Positions 37,283 to 46,467 of a stretch of 64,000 nt of DNA are shown in pieces. The notes under the pieces are model-generated. The model was not told where the DNA came from. It saw nothing but the letters and a program-made list of their open reading frames with translations, and ran no database searches. The stretch is from Spirosoma validum (GTDB taxonomy: Bacteria; Bacteroidota; Bacteroidia; Cytophagales; Spirosomataceae): NCBI RefSeq assembly GCF_014699035.1, contig NZ_JACXAA010000001.1, positions 1,054,001 to 1,118,000 on the forward strand. The letters are read 5' to 3'. Positions within the stretch are counted from its first letter, which is position 1. Every line of letters begins with the position of its first letter. The position numbers and the translations under genes are program-made.

Positions 37283-38344
37283 ATGTTTACCAGTAAAAAA
37301 TTCATGCTTGCCGTTGTCGCTCTGATTGGCTTCGCTGCAAAACCCAGCTTAGCTCAGAGTTCGACAACCAAGTCAGACCCAGATAAACCGAAACCATTAG
37401 TCAGCCATATTTATACAGCAGACCCGTCGGCACATGTATTTAACGGCAAAATTTACATTTACCCTTCCCACGATATCGACGCGGGCGTACCGGAAGATGA
37501 TCAGGGAGCCCATTTTGCCATGCGCGATTACCATATTCTATCGATGGATAATGTCAATGGGAAAATTACCGATCATGGGGTTGCGCTGGACCTGAACGAT
37601 ATTCCCTGGGCCGGACGGCAATTGTGGGCACCCGATGCGGCTTACAAAAACGGCACGTATTATCTGTACTTCCCGGTTAAAGACAAACAGGATGTATTTC
37701 GCATGGGCGTAGCGACCAGTAAATCTCCAACCGGTCCATTTAAAGCCGAACCCAAGCCGATTGATGGTAGCTATAGCATTGACCCGGCTGTTTTTACGGA
37801 CACAGACGGAAAGTCGTATATGTATTTTGGTGGCATCTGGGGCGGGCAGCTTCAACGCTGGGCTACAGGAACGTATAATGCCAGCTTGAAAACGGATCTG
37901 GAGAAACCTGATGAGCCAGCGTTGAGCGCTAAAATAGCTCGTCTGAGCAACGACATGCTACGTTTCGATGAAGCCCCGAAAGATGTAAAAATTGTCGATA
38001 AGGATGGCAAACCGCTACTCGGCAAAGACCATGACCGACGTTTTTTCGAGGGTGCCTGGATGCATAAGTACAAGGGCACTTACTATTTCTCGTATTCAAC
38101 TGGCGATACGCATTTTCTAGCCTATGCCACCAGCCAATCACCCTATGGCCCGTTCACGTATCAGGGCGTTATCATGAATCCGGTAAAAGGCTGGACCACG
38201 CACCATTCGATTATTGAATTCAAGGGAAAGTGGTACATTTTTTACCACGACGTTGAGCTCTCCGGTAAAACGCATCTGCGGAACATCAAAGTGATGGAAT
38301 TGACGCGTAGACCAGATGGCTCCTTCGAAACCATTACTCCGTAA
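37283..38344 (+). CDS. Glycoside hydrolase family 43 (arabinosidase/xylosidase-like)
   Basis: An exported five-bladed-propeller hydrolase of 353 residues. The signal peptide ends PSLAQ near residue 25. The three GH43 acidic residues fit Asp47 (TADPSAHVF, base), Asp167 (YSIDPAVFTD, pKa modulator) and Glu256 (FFEGAWMHK, acid). GH43 enzymes cut alpha-L-arabinofuranosides or beta-xylosides of plant cell walls. The frame is open to 37214, but ATG 37283 gives a normal signal peptide. No SusC/D pair is nearby. Confidence 0.9.
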   Translation: MFTSKKFMLAVVALIGFAAKPSLAQSSTTKSDPDKPKPLVSHIYTADPSAHVFNGKIYIYPSHDIDAGVPEDDQGAHFAMRDYHILSMDNVNGKITDHGVALDLNDIPWAGRQLWAPDAAYKNGTYYLYFPVKDKQDVFRMGVATSKSPTGPFKAEPKPIDGSYSIDPAVFTDTDGKSYMYFGGIWGGQLQRWATGTYNASLKTDLEKPDEPALSAKIARLSNDMLRFDEAPKDVKIVDKDGKPLLGKDHDRRFFEGAWMHKYKGTYYFSYSTGDTHFLAYATSQSPYGPFTYQGVIMNPVKGWTTHHSIIEFKGKWYIFYHDVELSGKTHLRNIKVMELTRRPDGSFETITP

Positions 38345-38460
38345 GTGACTTTTCGTTTTATGGGTGTTTGATCGGTAGATTATCAACCAACTGACTTCTA
38401 TAACCAGTTGATTGGTAATCTACCGATCAGCATTTACACAGTCTCCTAAAGACATTTTCG

Positions 38461-39999
38461 ATGAAGACCTCTCCTACTCTTATCCTGGCTTATCTAGTCG
38501 GCTTTCTGTTCATAGGCAGCGCTGACAGTCTGGCGCAAAAACTATCGCTTGGTGTCTTTGAAGACCATGGTGATATTGGCAACGTACTGAAGAAAGGTTC
38601 AGCCAGCTATAATCCGAAAACTCGGGAATATAATCTATCAGGTTCGGGCTATAATATCTGGTTCGACCACGACGAGTTTCACTTTCTGCATAAACGCATG
38701 AAAGGCGATTTCATCCTGTATACGCGGGCAGCACTCGTTGGTAAAGGCGTCGATCCCCACCGAAAAGTTGGCTGGATGGTACGTAGCAGTCTGGATGGCA
38801 AATCGCCCCATATTAATGCTGTCGTACACGGCGATGGGCTGACTTCGCTTCAATTCAGACGTACGGCCGGAGCAAATACAGACGAAGTGAAGTCAACGTT
38901 AACCCATGCTGATGTGATTCAGCTTGAGCGGAAAGGTAATACGTATACCATGCGCGTCGCCAAATTCGGTGAGCCATTTGTAACAGAGCAAGTCGCCGAT
39001 CTGAATCTGGGAGAAGAGGTATATGTCGGATTATTTGTTGGCTCCCATAACAAAGATGTACTGGAGCGGGGTGTCTTCCGCGATGTACGGATTAGCGCAC
39101 CTGCCCCTGAAAGCCTGGTCCCTTATAAACAATATTTAGGCAGTAATCTGGAGATTTTAGACGTAACAACGGGAAGCCGTCAGGTCATCTACAATTCGCC
39201 GAAGTCGCTTCAGGCGCCCAACTGGACGCCCGATAATAAAACCCTGATCTACAACAGCGATGGTTTGATCTATGCGTTCAATTTGGCGAAAGGCCAGCCT
39301 ACGCAATTGAACACGGGCGACGTGAAGAACAATAACAACGACCACGTTCTCTCCTTCGACGGCAAGATGCTTGGTCTGAGCAGTGGCGTACAGGCATTAG
39401 GTGGCTCGATCATTTACACCGTTCCAACGAAGGGTGGTACCCCTAAACAGGTTATTCAAAAAGGGCCATCGTATCTGCATGGTTGGTCGCCCGATAAAAA
39501 ACACCTCGTGTTCACCGGACAGCGTGATAATGAGTTCGATATTTATCGCATGCCGTCGGAGGGTGGTTCCGAAGTGAAGTTGACTGAAGCCAAAGGCCTC
39601 GACGATGGCCCCGAATACACGCCCGACGGAAAGTATATCTATTTCAACTCCGCTCGTACCGGCACGATGCAAATCTATCGCATGAAAGCCGACGGCAGCG
39701 AGCAGACAGCTATCACAAATGATGAATTTCACGACTGGTTTCCGCACATCTCACCCGATGGTAAATGGATCGTGTTCCTGTCTTTTCTGAAGGAAGAAGT
39801 GAAGGCTAACGATCATCCGTTTTATAAGCATGTTTACCTGCGCATGCTCCCAATTTCGGGCGAAGGCCAGCCCAAAGTAATTGCTTATATCTACGGTGGT
39901 CAGGGTACAATCAATACGCCATCCTGGTCGCCGGACAGCAAACGGGTTGCCTTTATCAGCAATTCGGAAATCAGCAGCATTAGCCCGGTTGAAAAATAG
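38461..39999 (+). CDS. Exported protein: DUF1349-like domain plus TolB-type WD40/PD40 propeller
   Basis: 512 residues with a signal peptide ending ADSLAQ near residue 25. Residues 30-215 form a jelly-roll-like domain (GSGYNIWFDHDEFHF, DPHRKVGWMVRSS, HGDGLTSLQFRR) that is paralogous to the whole of the next gene. Residues 225-510 are a TolB-like propeller with PD40 repeats: PNWTPDNKTLIYNSDG, GWSPDKKHLVFTGQRD, PEYTPDGKYIYFNSARTG, PHISPDGKWIVFLS and PSWSPDSKRVAFIS. It is probably a periplasmic or surface carbohydrate-binding protein; the role is inferred only from the GH43 neighbour. Confidence 0.8.
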   Translation: MKTSPTLILAYLVGFLFIGSADSLAQKLSLGVFEDHGDIGNVLKKGSASYNPKTREYNLSGSGYNIWFDHDEFHFLHKRMKGDFILYTRAALVGKGVDPHRKVGWMVRSSLDGKSPHINAVVHGDGLTSLQFRRTAGANTDEVKSTLTHADVIQLERKGNTYTMRVAKFGEPFVTEQVADLNLGEEVYVGLFVGSHNKDVLERGVFRDVRISAPAPESLVPYKQYLGSNLEILDVTTGSRQVIYNSPKSLQAPNWTPDNKTLIYNSDGLIYAFNLAKGQPTQLNTGDVKNNNNDHVLSFDGKMLGLSSGVQALGGSIIYTVPTKGGTPKQVIQKGPSYLHGWSPDKKHLVFTGQRDNEFDIYRMPSEGGSEVKLTEAKGLDDGPEYTPDGKYIYFNSARTGTMQIYRMKADGSEQTAITNDEFHDWFPHISPDGKWIVFLSFLKEEVKANDHPFYKHVYLRMLPISGEGQPKVIAYIYGGQGTINTPSWSPDSKRVAFISNSEISSISPVEK

Positions 40000-40036
40000 A
40001 AATTTTACCCTTTCATCTCCTTTATTAACCCCATTC

Positions 40037-40675
40037 ATGCGTACTCTGGGCTTTTCGCTTTTCATTGTTGCTACGTTCCTCGCCGTTAGTTTTATGCCAG
40101 CCAAACGGATTGGTGATTTTCAGCAAAGTATGGATATTGGCAATCCTAAACTTGCCGGTTCGTCAGAATACAATAAAAAGACAAAAGAATACACGCTGAA
40201 AGGCTCTGGCTATAACATCTGGTTTGAACGGGATGAGTTTCAGTATTTATTCAAAAAACTAAGCGGAGATTTTACCGTAACCGCTGACTTCGAATTCGTT
40301 GGAACGGGCACCGATCCACACCGAAAAGTGGGTTGGATGGTACGTGAATCGTTAGACGATAATGCCTCACACATCAGCGCGGTAGCTCACGGCGACGGCT
40401 TAACCGTTTTTCAATGGCGAGTGACCAAAGGCATGGCCATGCGCGATCCGGAGGACGAAATTTTCAGCAAAGAAAAAAACGTTCAGACCATTCAGATTGA
40501 ACGGAAAGGAAACGACTATACGATGCGGGCGGCTAAAAAAGGTGAAACTCTGCAAACAATCGGGTCGCACACAATGGATAATTTACCCAATCAGGTTTAC
40601 GTCGGACTTTACATCTGTTCGCATAATCCGGCCAAAGTTGAGGAAGCGATTGTACGTAATGTTCAGATTAAATGA
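40037..40675 (+). CDS. Exported DUF1349-like single-domain protein, paralogue of the preceding gene's N-terminus
   Basis: 212 residues with a signal peptide, from ATG 40037; the longer frame from 39881 runs into the previous gene and is unlikely. Its body repeats the blocks of the preceding gene in order: GSGYNIWFERDEFQYLF, DPHRKVGWMVRES, HGDGLTVFQWR, QIERKGNDYTMRAAK, YVGLYICSHN. The propeller is absent. It follows after 37 bases and is probably co-transcribed. It lies next to a palindromic repeat at 40692. Confidence 0.8.
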   Translation: MRTLGFSLFIVATFLAVSFMPAKRIGDFQQSMDIGNPKLAGSSEYNKKTKEYTLKGSGYNIWFERDEFQYLFKKLSGDFTVTADFEFVGTGTDPHRKVGWMVRESLDDNASHISAVAHGDGLTVFQWRVTKGMAMRDPEDEIFSKEKNVQTIQIERKGNDYTMRAAKKGETLQTIGSHTMDNLPNQVYVGLYICSHNPAKVEEAIVRNVQIK

Positions 40676-40691
40676 GATAGCCTTTCACCTC

Positions 40692-40763
40692 AAACCCCTA
40701 AATCCCCTGAAGGGGACTTTGCTCACTCGCAGACAAAGTCCCCTTCAGGGGATTTAGGGGTTT
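40692..40763. repeat. Palindromic dispersed repeat, family A copy 1
   Basis: A perfect inverted repeat with 30-base arms (40692-40721 and 40734-40763) whose arm contains CCCCTAAATCCCCTGAAGGG. The loop is CTCACTCGCAGA. It is related to the copy at 47833-47917. It lies between convergent genes and may act as a terminator. Confidence 0.85.
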
Positions 40764-40769
40764 TAACAA

Positions 40770-41243
40770 TCATAAGCTTCCAAAAAACTCCCGAATTGCG
40801 CGGGGGAAGTTCCTGCCTTCGTGGCCCGACCGGCTCAGCTTAACCAGGGCGAAGCGTTGCAAAACGTCGAGCTGAAGCCATTGCTGAATTGTTAAGGGGT
40901 TACACGCCCATTCAACCGCCTTTTGTTGAACCTCGTCCGGTACCTGATTTAATACGTCCCAGGTAGCGTCGACTACGCCTAGTTCGCTAACCCGGTGCTG
41001 ACAACGTAGCAAAACAAGCTCAATCAGATCAAGGCGGTACTGATTAATTTCGGCAGATGTATGACAGAGTTGTTCAGCCAGGCGGGCTTTGTCGGCGACG
41101 GTGAGTTTAACCCATTCGGGTAGTTTTAATTTGATCCCGCACGTATCAAGTTTATACCGAACCACCATCGGAATACAACGTAATGAATCGACAAAGTCGC
41201 TCTCGAAGGCGAAGAAAACAGGGGCAACAGCGACGGGTTTCAT
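40770..41243 (-). CDS. Nitrate reductase-associated protein (Nitr_red_assoc family)
   Basis: 157 residues from ATG 41243; an upstream GTG at 41252 would add three. The N-terminus FFAFESDFVDSLRCIPMVVRYKLDTCGIKLKLPEW matches my memory of the nitrate-reductase-associated family described mainly from cyanobacteria, with SLRCIPMVVR as the key block. Its biochemical role is unknown. It is the last gene of the minus-strand nitrate operon, which supports the call. Confidence 0.8.
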   Translation of the reverse strand: MKPVAVAPVFFAFESDFVDSLRCIPMVVRYKLDTCGIKLKLPEWVKLTVADKARLAEQLCHTSAEINQYRLDLIELVLLRCQHRVSELGVVDATWDVLNQVPDEVQQKAVEWACNPLTIQQWLQLDVLQRFALVKLSRSGHEGRNFPRAIREFFGSL

Positions 41244-41296
41244 TGACTGCACGGTTTATAACGTATCAACTGGTTGTTGGTTGATTTTGGTTTTAT

Positions 41297-42754
41297 CTAA
41301 TTCGCAAATTCTACCTGTACGGCCCTGAATTCTTCCTTTGGCGCATCGCAGGTAGGGCACGTATACGTAGCGGGTAGATTGCCGAAAGTGGTTCCTGCCG
41401 GAATATCATTCAGTACGTCTCCATACTGTTCATCATACACGGTAAAACAATGTGGACATTGATGTACCATAATCAGCTCGTCAGAAACGGGTTCTGGTTT
41501 GTCTGGTTCCAGCCGAACCATTTCCGTAATTTCCTGCACTCGTCGGGCGCTGAATTTTCGGCACAGTCGATTGATCTGGTTTGGTACGTGCACTTTAAAT
41601 AATCCCCGCTCAAACAGGTGATATGTCCGGCTGTTCGGGTTGAAATTCTCCGTGAAGTACAGATCATACACACTGAACAGCGATAACCGGCCAATCTGAA
41701 CAAGCGGGCGTTTCCGGATCAGTACCGAGCCAAATACCTCCGATTTAGGCAGCGTCTGAACGCCAAAACAAAGACCGAACGTGCGGGTGTCGTTTTTCTC
41801 GAAGTACCGCATTACGTAACGTTTGAGTTCAGCGCCGTCGTCGGTGTTATCTTCCGTTTGCCAGGCTAACTCGTTGGCCGCGTGACGAACATTCACATTG
41901 TGCTTACCCAGAATATACGACCAGGCCGCACGATCTTTTTCCTCAATCCCTTTGATAATGAGCGATTTCCATGGCGTTGTACACAACTCGCCGATACGTG
42001 TCTTTAAACATAAGGCGCAGACATCCAGCAGAAACGCAATCGAGAACTGTTCGTCCCGACGATAGAGGCCAAGCCATGACCGTTGCCCATAGCGGTTGAA
42101 ACCTTCATAATAAGGCAGCGAAAATTCGGGCAAATCGACCTCCTCCGTAACGGGTTGCGTAATAAATGCCTGACCCGACGTAACAGCTTTGTACAACGAT
42201 TCTTCCTCGCGATGCCCCTGATCCAGCATGGCTTCTTCAACCGCTCTGGCGAGTCGGCCCAGGTCATTCGTATAAATCAATTCCGGCCAGTGAAATACCG
42301 TATTGCTTTGTTTCGGCCGAACATAAAGATGCCAGAAATGAGGGTCTGACGAAGCAATAAAATTGAGGTTTCCGGTAAAGAAAGGCGTAAAACTCTGGTT
42401 AGCGTCCGACAGATTGACTTTCAATCGAGGCTGATAATCAAGCTGATCCAACACGGTATGGTATTCACTTTCACGCAACCAAGCACCCGTCCGAAACACT
42501 TCTTCGCCACAATACGAGCTGATGATGTTCGGGTACTGCTCCGTGTTGACTTCATACGTAATCTGGTGTTGTTTCAGATCTTTTTCCAGAAAACGCATGT
42601 CTTCGTAATGCACCGTCATCAGCAATTGCTGACGTGCGCCAAACCGTACGGTCCTGACTTTAGCCTCAGAAGCCAGTTTTAGTACGTTCTGCAACGTACC
42701 AGGCGACACAATCCCGGCAGGCAGGTTGACTTTTACGTTATAGTAATCGCGCAT
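41297..42754 (-). CDS. Sulfite/nitrite-reductase-like protein with C-terminal rubredoxin
   Basis: 485 residues. The N-terminal part (YYNVKVNLPAGIVSPGTLQNV and onward) resembles the ferredoxin-like half-domains and core of siroheme sulfite/nitrite reductases. The C-terminal 55 residues are a rubredoxin with two knuckles, CPHC and CPTC. The CX5C...CX3C cluster that binds 4Fe-4S and siroheme is not visible: cysteines occur only in isolated places such as DVCALC, RIGELC and GLCFG. It may be an electron carrier or assembly protein rather than a reductase. It lies 74 bases after the nitrate reductase gene. Confidence 0.65.
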   Translation of the reverse strand: MRDYYNVKVNLPAGIVSPGTLQNVLKLASEAKVRTVRFGARQQLLMTVHYEDMRFLEKDLKQHQITYEVNTEQYPNIISSYCGEEVFRTGAWLRESEYHTVLDQLDYQPRLKVNLSDANQSFTPFFTGNLNFIASSDPHFWHLYVRPKQSNTVFHWPELIYTNDLGRLARAVEEAMLDQGHREEESLYKAVTSGQAFITQPVTEEVDLPEFSLPYYEGFNRYGQRSWLGLYRRDEQFSIAFLLDVCALCLKTRIGELCTTPWKSLIIKGIEEKDRAAWSYILGKHNVNVRHAANELAWQTEDNTDDGAELKRYVMRYFEKNDTRTFGLCFGVQTLPKSEVFGSVLIRKRPLVQIGRLSLFSVYDLYFTENFNPNSRTYHLFERGLFKVHVPNQINRLCRKFSARRVQEITEMVRLEPDKPEPVSDELIMVHQCPHCFTVYDEQYGDVLNDIPAGTTFGNLPATYTCPTCDAPKEEFRAVQVEFAN

Positions 42755-42762
42755 TTTCAGGG

Positions 42763-42849
42763 AGTGAAGAATTAAGAGTGTAGAATGAAGAATAAAATCT
42801 ATTGATAATTCTTTTTTTATTCTTCATTCTACACTCTTAATTCTTCACT
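42763..42849. repeat. 35-bp inverted repeat that includes the nitrate reductase stop
   Basis: A perfect inverted repeat, arms 42763-42797 and 42815-42849, AT-rich. The right arm encodes, on the minus strand, the last seven residues (ISEELRV) and the stop of the nitrate reductase. The hairpin lies between this gene and the next in the operon, and may attenuate downstream expression. Confidence 0.8.
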
Positions 42850-45800
42850 AATCAAAGCCATTTTCTCCAAAATACTCCGAATTTCTGGTCGGCAGGAGCC
42901 ACAGCCAGTTCCGGCACCCGTTTTCTGACAGAGTTGGTGAAAATCGGTGCAACCGGCCTGAATGGCACGTTCCAGATTGCCCTGGCCGACGGTGTTGCAG
43001 GAGCAAACGAGTTTACCTTCTACGGGATCAATTTTTTTGCTGGAACGTAGCAACTGAAGTCGTTTATCCGACAGTTCGAGGCCACCGGCGATGAGTTCGC
43101 GGAATTCTGCAAATTCGTTTTTATCACCGATCAGAATCGCTCCCACCAGTTTATCGCCCTGAACGATACATTTTTTGTAATACCGTTTTGCTTTGTCGAT
43201 GAAGACAATTTCTTCATAACTGGATGCCTGACCGGCAGGTACTTCACTGATACCGATACTGCACAGGTGTAGGCCTTCCATTTTCAGGATATTCATCGAC
43301 AGACTACCACGGTAGGGTTGCGAAATATCACCAGCCAAAAAACGGGCGGCTGTTTCGGCCTGTTGTTCGGCCGCCAACGTAACGCCCCACATCTGCCCGT
43401 TCCACTGAGCCACTTCGCCAGCCGCAAAAACATCGGGATCAGAGGTTTGCAGGTAATCATTTACGACGATGCCCCGGTTGCAGCTGAGTCCGGCCGTGCG
43501 GGCCAGTTCAATGTTCGGCTCCGTTCCGATGGCCATGACAACCACCTGACAGGGAAGCTTTCGACCCGATTTTAACGTAACGCCTTCGAGTTGGGTAATT
43601 CCGGCGAACGTCTGAATTTCTTCGTTTAAATAAATATCAATGCCGCGATCCAGCAGTTCCTGATAAAGCAACTCACTGGCCAATGCGTCAAGCTGACGCT
43701 CCATAAACCGACCCGACCGATGAATTAGCGCAACGCGAACACCAATCTGACGTAGCGAAGCGGCCAATTCCAATCCTAATAAACCACCGCCCACAACCAC
43801 CGCACGGGGCGCATCGCGATCAAGGAATGGCAACAGTGAATCGGCATCGAGTCGGGAACGCATATTGAAAATACCCGGCAAACGGGGTACGCCTTTGGGC
43901 ATAAATGCGCGACTTCCGGTACCTAACAACAACTTATCGTAGTGATGCTCAACCCCGTTGGTATCTGTGACAACTTTAGCCTGCCGATCAATGTGCGCAA
44001 CGCCAACGCCTTTGTGAACAATGATACTGGCTTCCTCAAACTGATCTTCGCGTAGCTTGACGAGTTGTTCCCACGTCTGCTCACCACTGATATAATCGGG
44101 CAATAAAACCCGATTGTAAAAGGGATAAATCTCTTTTGAAAAGACGTGAATTTCGTCCTCACTGTTCAGTGCCCGATACGTATTGATAAAACCTAAACCT
44201 GCCGAACCCGCACCGATGATGATGATTTTCTCAACGGGTTTCCGATACGGTACAACCTCAACCGCCGTAAACTTAAAATCCGGCTCTTTCGAGCGCGGGT
44301 CCACCAGCGAATTGGTCAGGTTATTGGCCCGATTCAGATTGCTATTCAAGAGTTTACCCCAGTGCATCGGTAGAAAACAGAGTCCGGGTCTGACATCATC
44401 AGTCAGTTGCACTTTTACCCGCACTTCACCCCGTCGGCCTCGAATTTCCACTAACTGGCCATCCTGAATACCGCGTGCTTTGGCATCGTCGGGATGCAGG
44501 TGCAGGAACGGCTGCGGAATGTGCTGATTCAATTTAGCCACCCGACCCGTCTTGGTCATGGTGTGCCACTGATCGCGAATACGTCCTGTGGTCAACACAA
44601 GCGGAAAATCCTCATCCGTTGGCTCTGACGTATTTTCATCAGGTACGGCATGAATCTGCGCCCGCTGATTCGGTGTATAAAACTGATGATCCGTAAACAG
44701 CCGTTTCGTCCCCGTTTCCCCTGCTCCCTGCTCCTCACTCCCTGCTGGATACGGCCACTGAACGGTACGTTTCTTTTTCAGCAATTCATAACTAACGCCC
44801 ATTACGTCGACGTTCGTCCCGGCAGTTATTCGCGTGTATTCCTGATAGACTTCGGATGCATTGGCGTAATTAAAATCGTCGCCGAAACCCATTTTCTGCG
44901 CAAACTGCCAGATGATTTCAACGTCGGGCAGGGCTTCGCCGGGTGCATCAAGCACTTTGGGCAAATACGCGATCCGACGTTCGGCATTGGTCATTGTGCC
45001 TTCCTTTTCAAGCCAGGCAGCGGCAGGCAGCACGACATCGGCAAATTGAACCGTATCCGCCCGGTTCGATACGTCCTGCACGACCACAAAACGAGCATTT
45101 TTCAACGCTTTTTCGGCGACATTTACGTCCGGCATACTCACCAGTGGATTCGTGTTGATAATCCAGATGGCTTTTAATTTATCATCAGCCAATGCCTCAA
45201 ACATTTCAGTTGCCGTGAAACCAGGCTTTGACGCAATTTTGACCGGGCTGTTCCAGAACGCTTCGACTTCGGCGCGGTGGGCGGCATTCGTTACGTCGCG
45301 GTGGGCGGGTAATACGTTCGCCAGCCCACCCGTTTCGCGGCCACCCATGGCATTGGGCTGACCCGTGAGCGAAAACGGTCCGTTTCCCGGTTTGCCGATA
45401 CGTCCGGTAATCAGATGCAGGTTAATTAGTGACAGGTTTTTGTTCACGCCAATCACGGACTGGTTCAGGCCCATCGTCCAGAGCGACAAAAACCCTTTCG
45501 AGCGACCAATCCACTCAGCGGCTGTGCGAATCCCGTCAGCAGAAACGCCACAAATCTCGGCGGCTTCCTCCACCGAACGTAGCATTACCTGGTCACGGTA
45601 TGCCAGAAAACCATCCGCATGATTGGTAATGAACTCATTATCAATATACCCTTGCTCAATCAGCAAGCGGCCAATGGCATTGTTCAGCACAATATCGGTG
45701 CCGGGACGTAGTGGTAAGTGTAGATCTGAGGAACGAGCCGTGTCGGTTTTGCGAGGATCAATGCAAATGATTTTGACGTTCGGATTAGCCGCTTTGTGCG

Positions 45801-46356
45801 CTTCGATACGTCTCCACAGAATTGGGTGGCACCAGGCTGGATTGGCCCCTTCCACAAAAAACAGATCGGCTTCTTCGATATCGTCGTAACAAACCGGCAC
45901 GGAGTCTTCGCCCAGCGATAGTTTGTAGCCAACAACCGCCGAACTCATGCAGAGCCGGGAGTTGGTATCGATGTTATTCGAGCCGATGAACCCTTTAATG
46001 AGCTTGTTGACCAGATAATATTCTTCCGTCAGGCATTGCCCCGATACGTAAAACGCGACAGAATCGGGGCCGTATTTCTGGATAAAGGTTTTAAAAACAG
46101 CGGCAGTACGTTCCAGAGCCGCATCCCAGCTGACCCGCTGCATGGGCATCGACCGGTTCATCCGCATCTGTGGATACAGCAAACGGTCCGACTGGTCCAT
46201 GACCGTGTAATGCAAATTCATCCCCTTCGAGCAAAGCATCCCCTTGCTGGACGGATGTTGTTTATCACCTTCCAGGCTTAGTCGCCCGTTCTGCTCCTGT
46301 TTGACTACGATTCCACAGCCAACGCCACAATAACAACAGGTAGTTTGGTGAGTCAT
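42829..46356 (-). CDS. nasA: Assimilatory nitrate reductase fused to a NAD(P)H diaphorase
   Basis: A 1175-residue fusion that would take electrons from NAD(P)H to nitrate. Residues 1-700 are a molybdopterin oxidoreductase of the Nas/Nap type, with the 4Fe-4S motif Cys7, Cys10, Cys14, Cys42 (CCYCGVGC...GMLCSKG), MGLNQS and a C-terminal MGD-binding domain. About 705-1060 is an FAD/NAD-binding pyridine nucleotide disulfide oxidoreductase like NirB (IIIGAGSAGLGFI, VVVGGGLLGLELA). The last 60 residues are a BFD-like 2Fe-2S domain, with CSCN and CGSC. In most bacteria NasB/NasC supply these parts as separate proteins. The gene symbol is by function. Confidence 0.92.
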   Translation of the reverse strand: MTHQTTCCYCGVGCGIVVKQEQNGRLSLEGDKQHPSSKGMLCSKGMNLHYTVMDQSDRLLYPQMRMNRSMPMQRVSWDAALERTAAVFKTFIQKYGPDSVAFYVSGQCLTEEYYLVNKLIKGFIGSNNIDTNSRLCMSSAVVGYKLSLGEDSVPVCYDDIEEADLFFVEGANPAWCHPILWRRIEAHKAANPNVKIICIDPRKTDTARSSDLHLPLRPGTDIVLNNAIGRLLIEQGYIDNEFITNHADGFLAYRDQVMLRSVEEAAEICGVSADGIRTAAEWIGRSKGFLSLWTMGLNQSVIGVNKNLSLINLHLITGRIGKPGNGPFSLTGQPNAMGGRETGGLANVLPAHRDVTNAAHRAEVEAFWNSPVKIASKPGFTATEMFEALADDKLKAIWIINTNPLVSMPDVNVAEKALKNARFVVVQDVSNRADTVQFADVVLPAAAWLEKEGTMTNAERRIAYLPKVLDAPGEALPDVEIIWQFAQKMGFGDDFNYANASEVYQEYTRITAGTNVDVMGVSYELLKKKRTVQWPYPAGSEEQGAGETGTKRLFTDHQFYTPNQRAQIHAVPDENTSEPTDEDFPLVLTTGRIRDQWHTMTKTGRVAKLNQHIPQPFLHLHPDDAKARGIQDGQLVEIRGRRGEVRVKVQLTDDVRPGLCFLPMHWGKLLNSNLNRANNLTNSLVDPRSKEPDFKFTAVEVVPYRKPVEKIIIIGAGSAGLGFINTYRALNSEDEIHVFSKEIYPFYNRVLLPDYISGEQTWEQLVKLREDQFEEASIIVHKGVGVAHIDRQAKVVTDTNGVEHHYDKLLLGTGSRAFMPKGVPRLPGIFNMRSRLDADSLLPFLDRDAPRAVVVGGGLLGLELAASLRQIGVRVALIHRSGRFMERQLDALASELLYQELLDRGIDIYLNEEIQTFAGITQLEGVTLKSGRKLPCQVVVMAIGTEPNIELARTAGLSCNRGIVVNDYLQTSDPDVFAAGEVAQWNGQMWGVTLAAEQQAETAARFLAGDISQPYRGSLSMNILKMEGLHLCSIGISEVPAGQASSYEEIVFIDKAKRYYKKCIVQGDKLVGAILIGDKNEFAEFRELIAGGLELSDKRLQLLRSSKKIDPVEGKLVCSCNTVGQGNLERAIQAGCTDFHQLCQKTGAGTGCGSCRPEIRSILEKMALISEELRV

Positions 46357-46360
46357 GATT

Positions 46361-46467
46361 TTAAGGAGAAAGGGAAATAAAGGGAGGAGAGGGAAGAAAG
46401 GGACGAAGGGGAGGCAGTAGCAACACGCCTTCTCCTCCCTCTCTTCCCCTTCTTCCTTTCTCCCTTA
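46361..46467. repeat. Polypurine/polypyrimidine imperfect inverted repeat
   Basis: A purine-only stretch with few breaks on the + strand (about 46363-46420) is mirrored by a pyrimidine stretch (46428-46466) that is its imperfect reverse complement. It lies between the nitrate reductase start and the narK stop, which is inside the right arm. It could form a hairpin or H-form DNA, and may act as a terminator or attenuator. Confidence 0.6.

Noticed and set aside
44650..45177. Plus-strand open frame of 175 codons within the nitrate reductase
   Set aside because: The opposite strand encodes conserved molybdopterin-binding sequence across the whole stretch.
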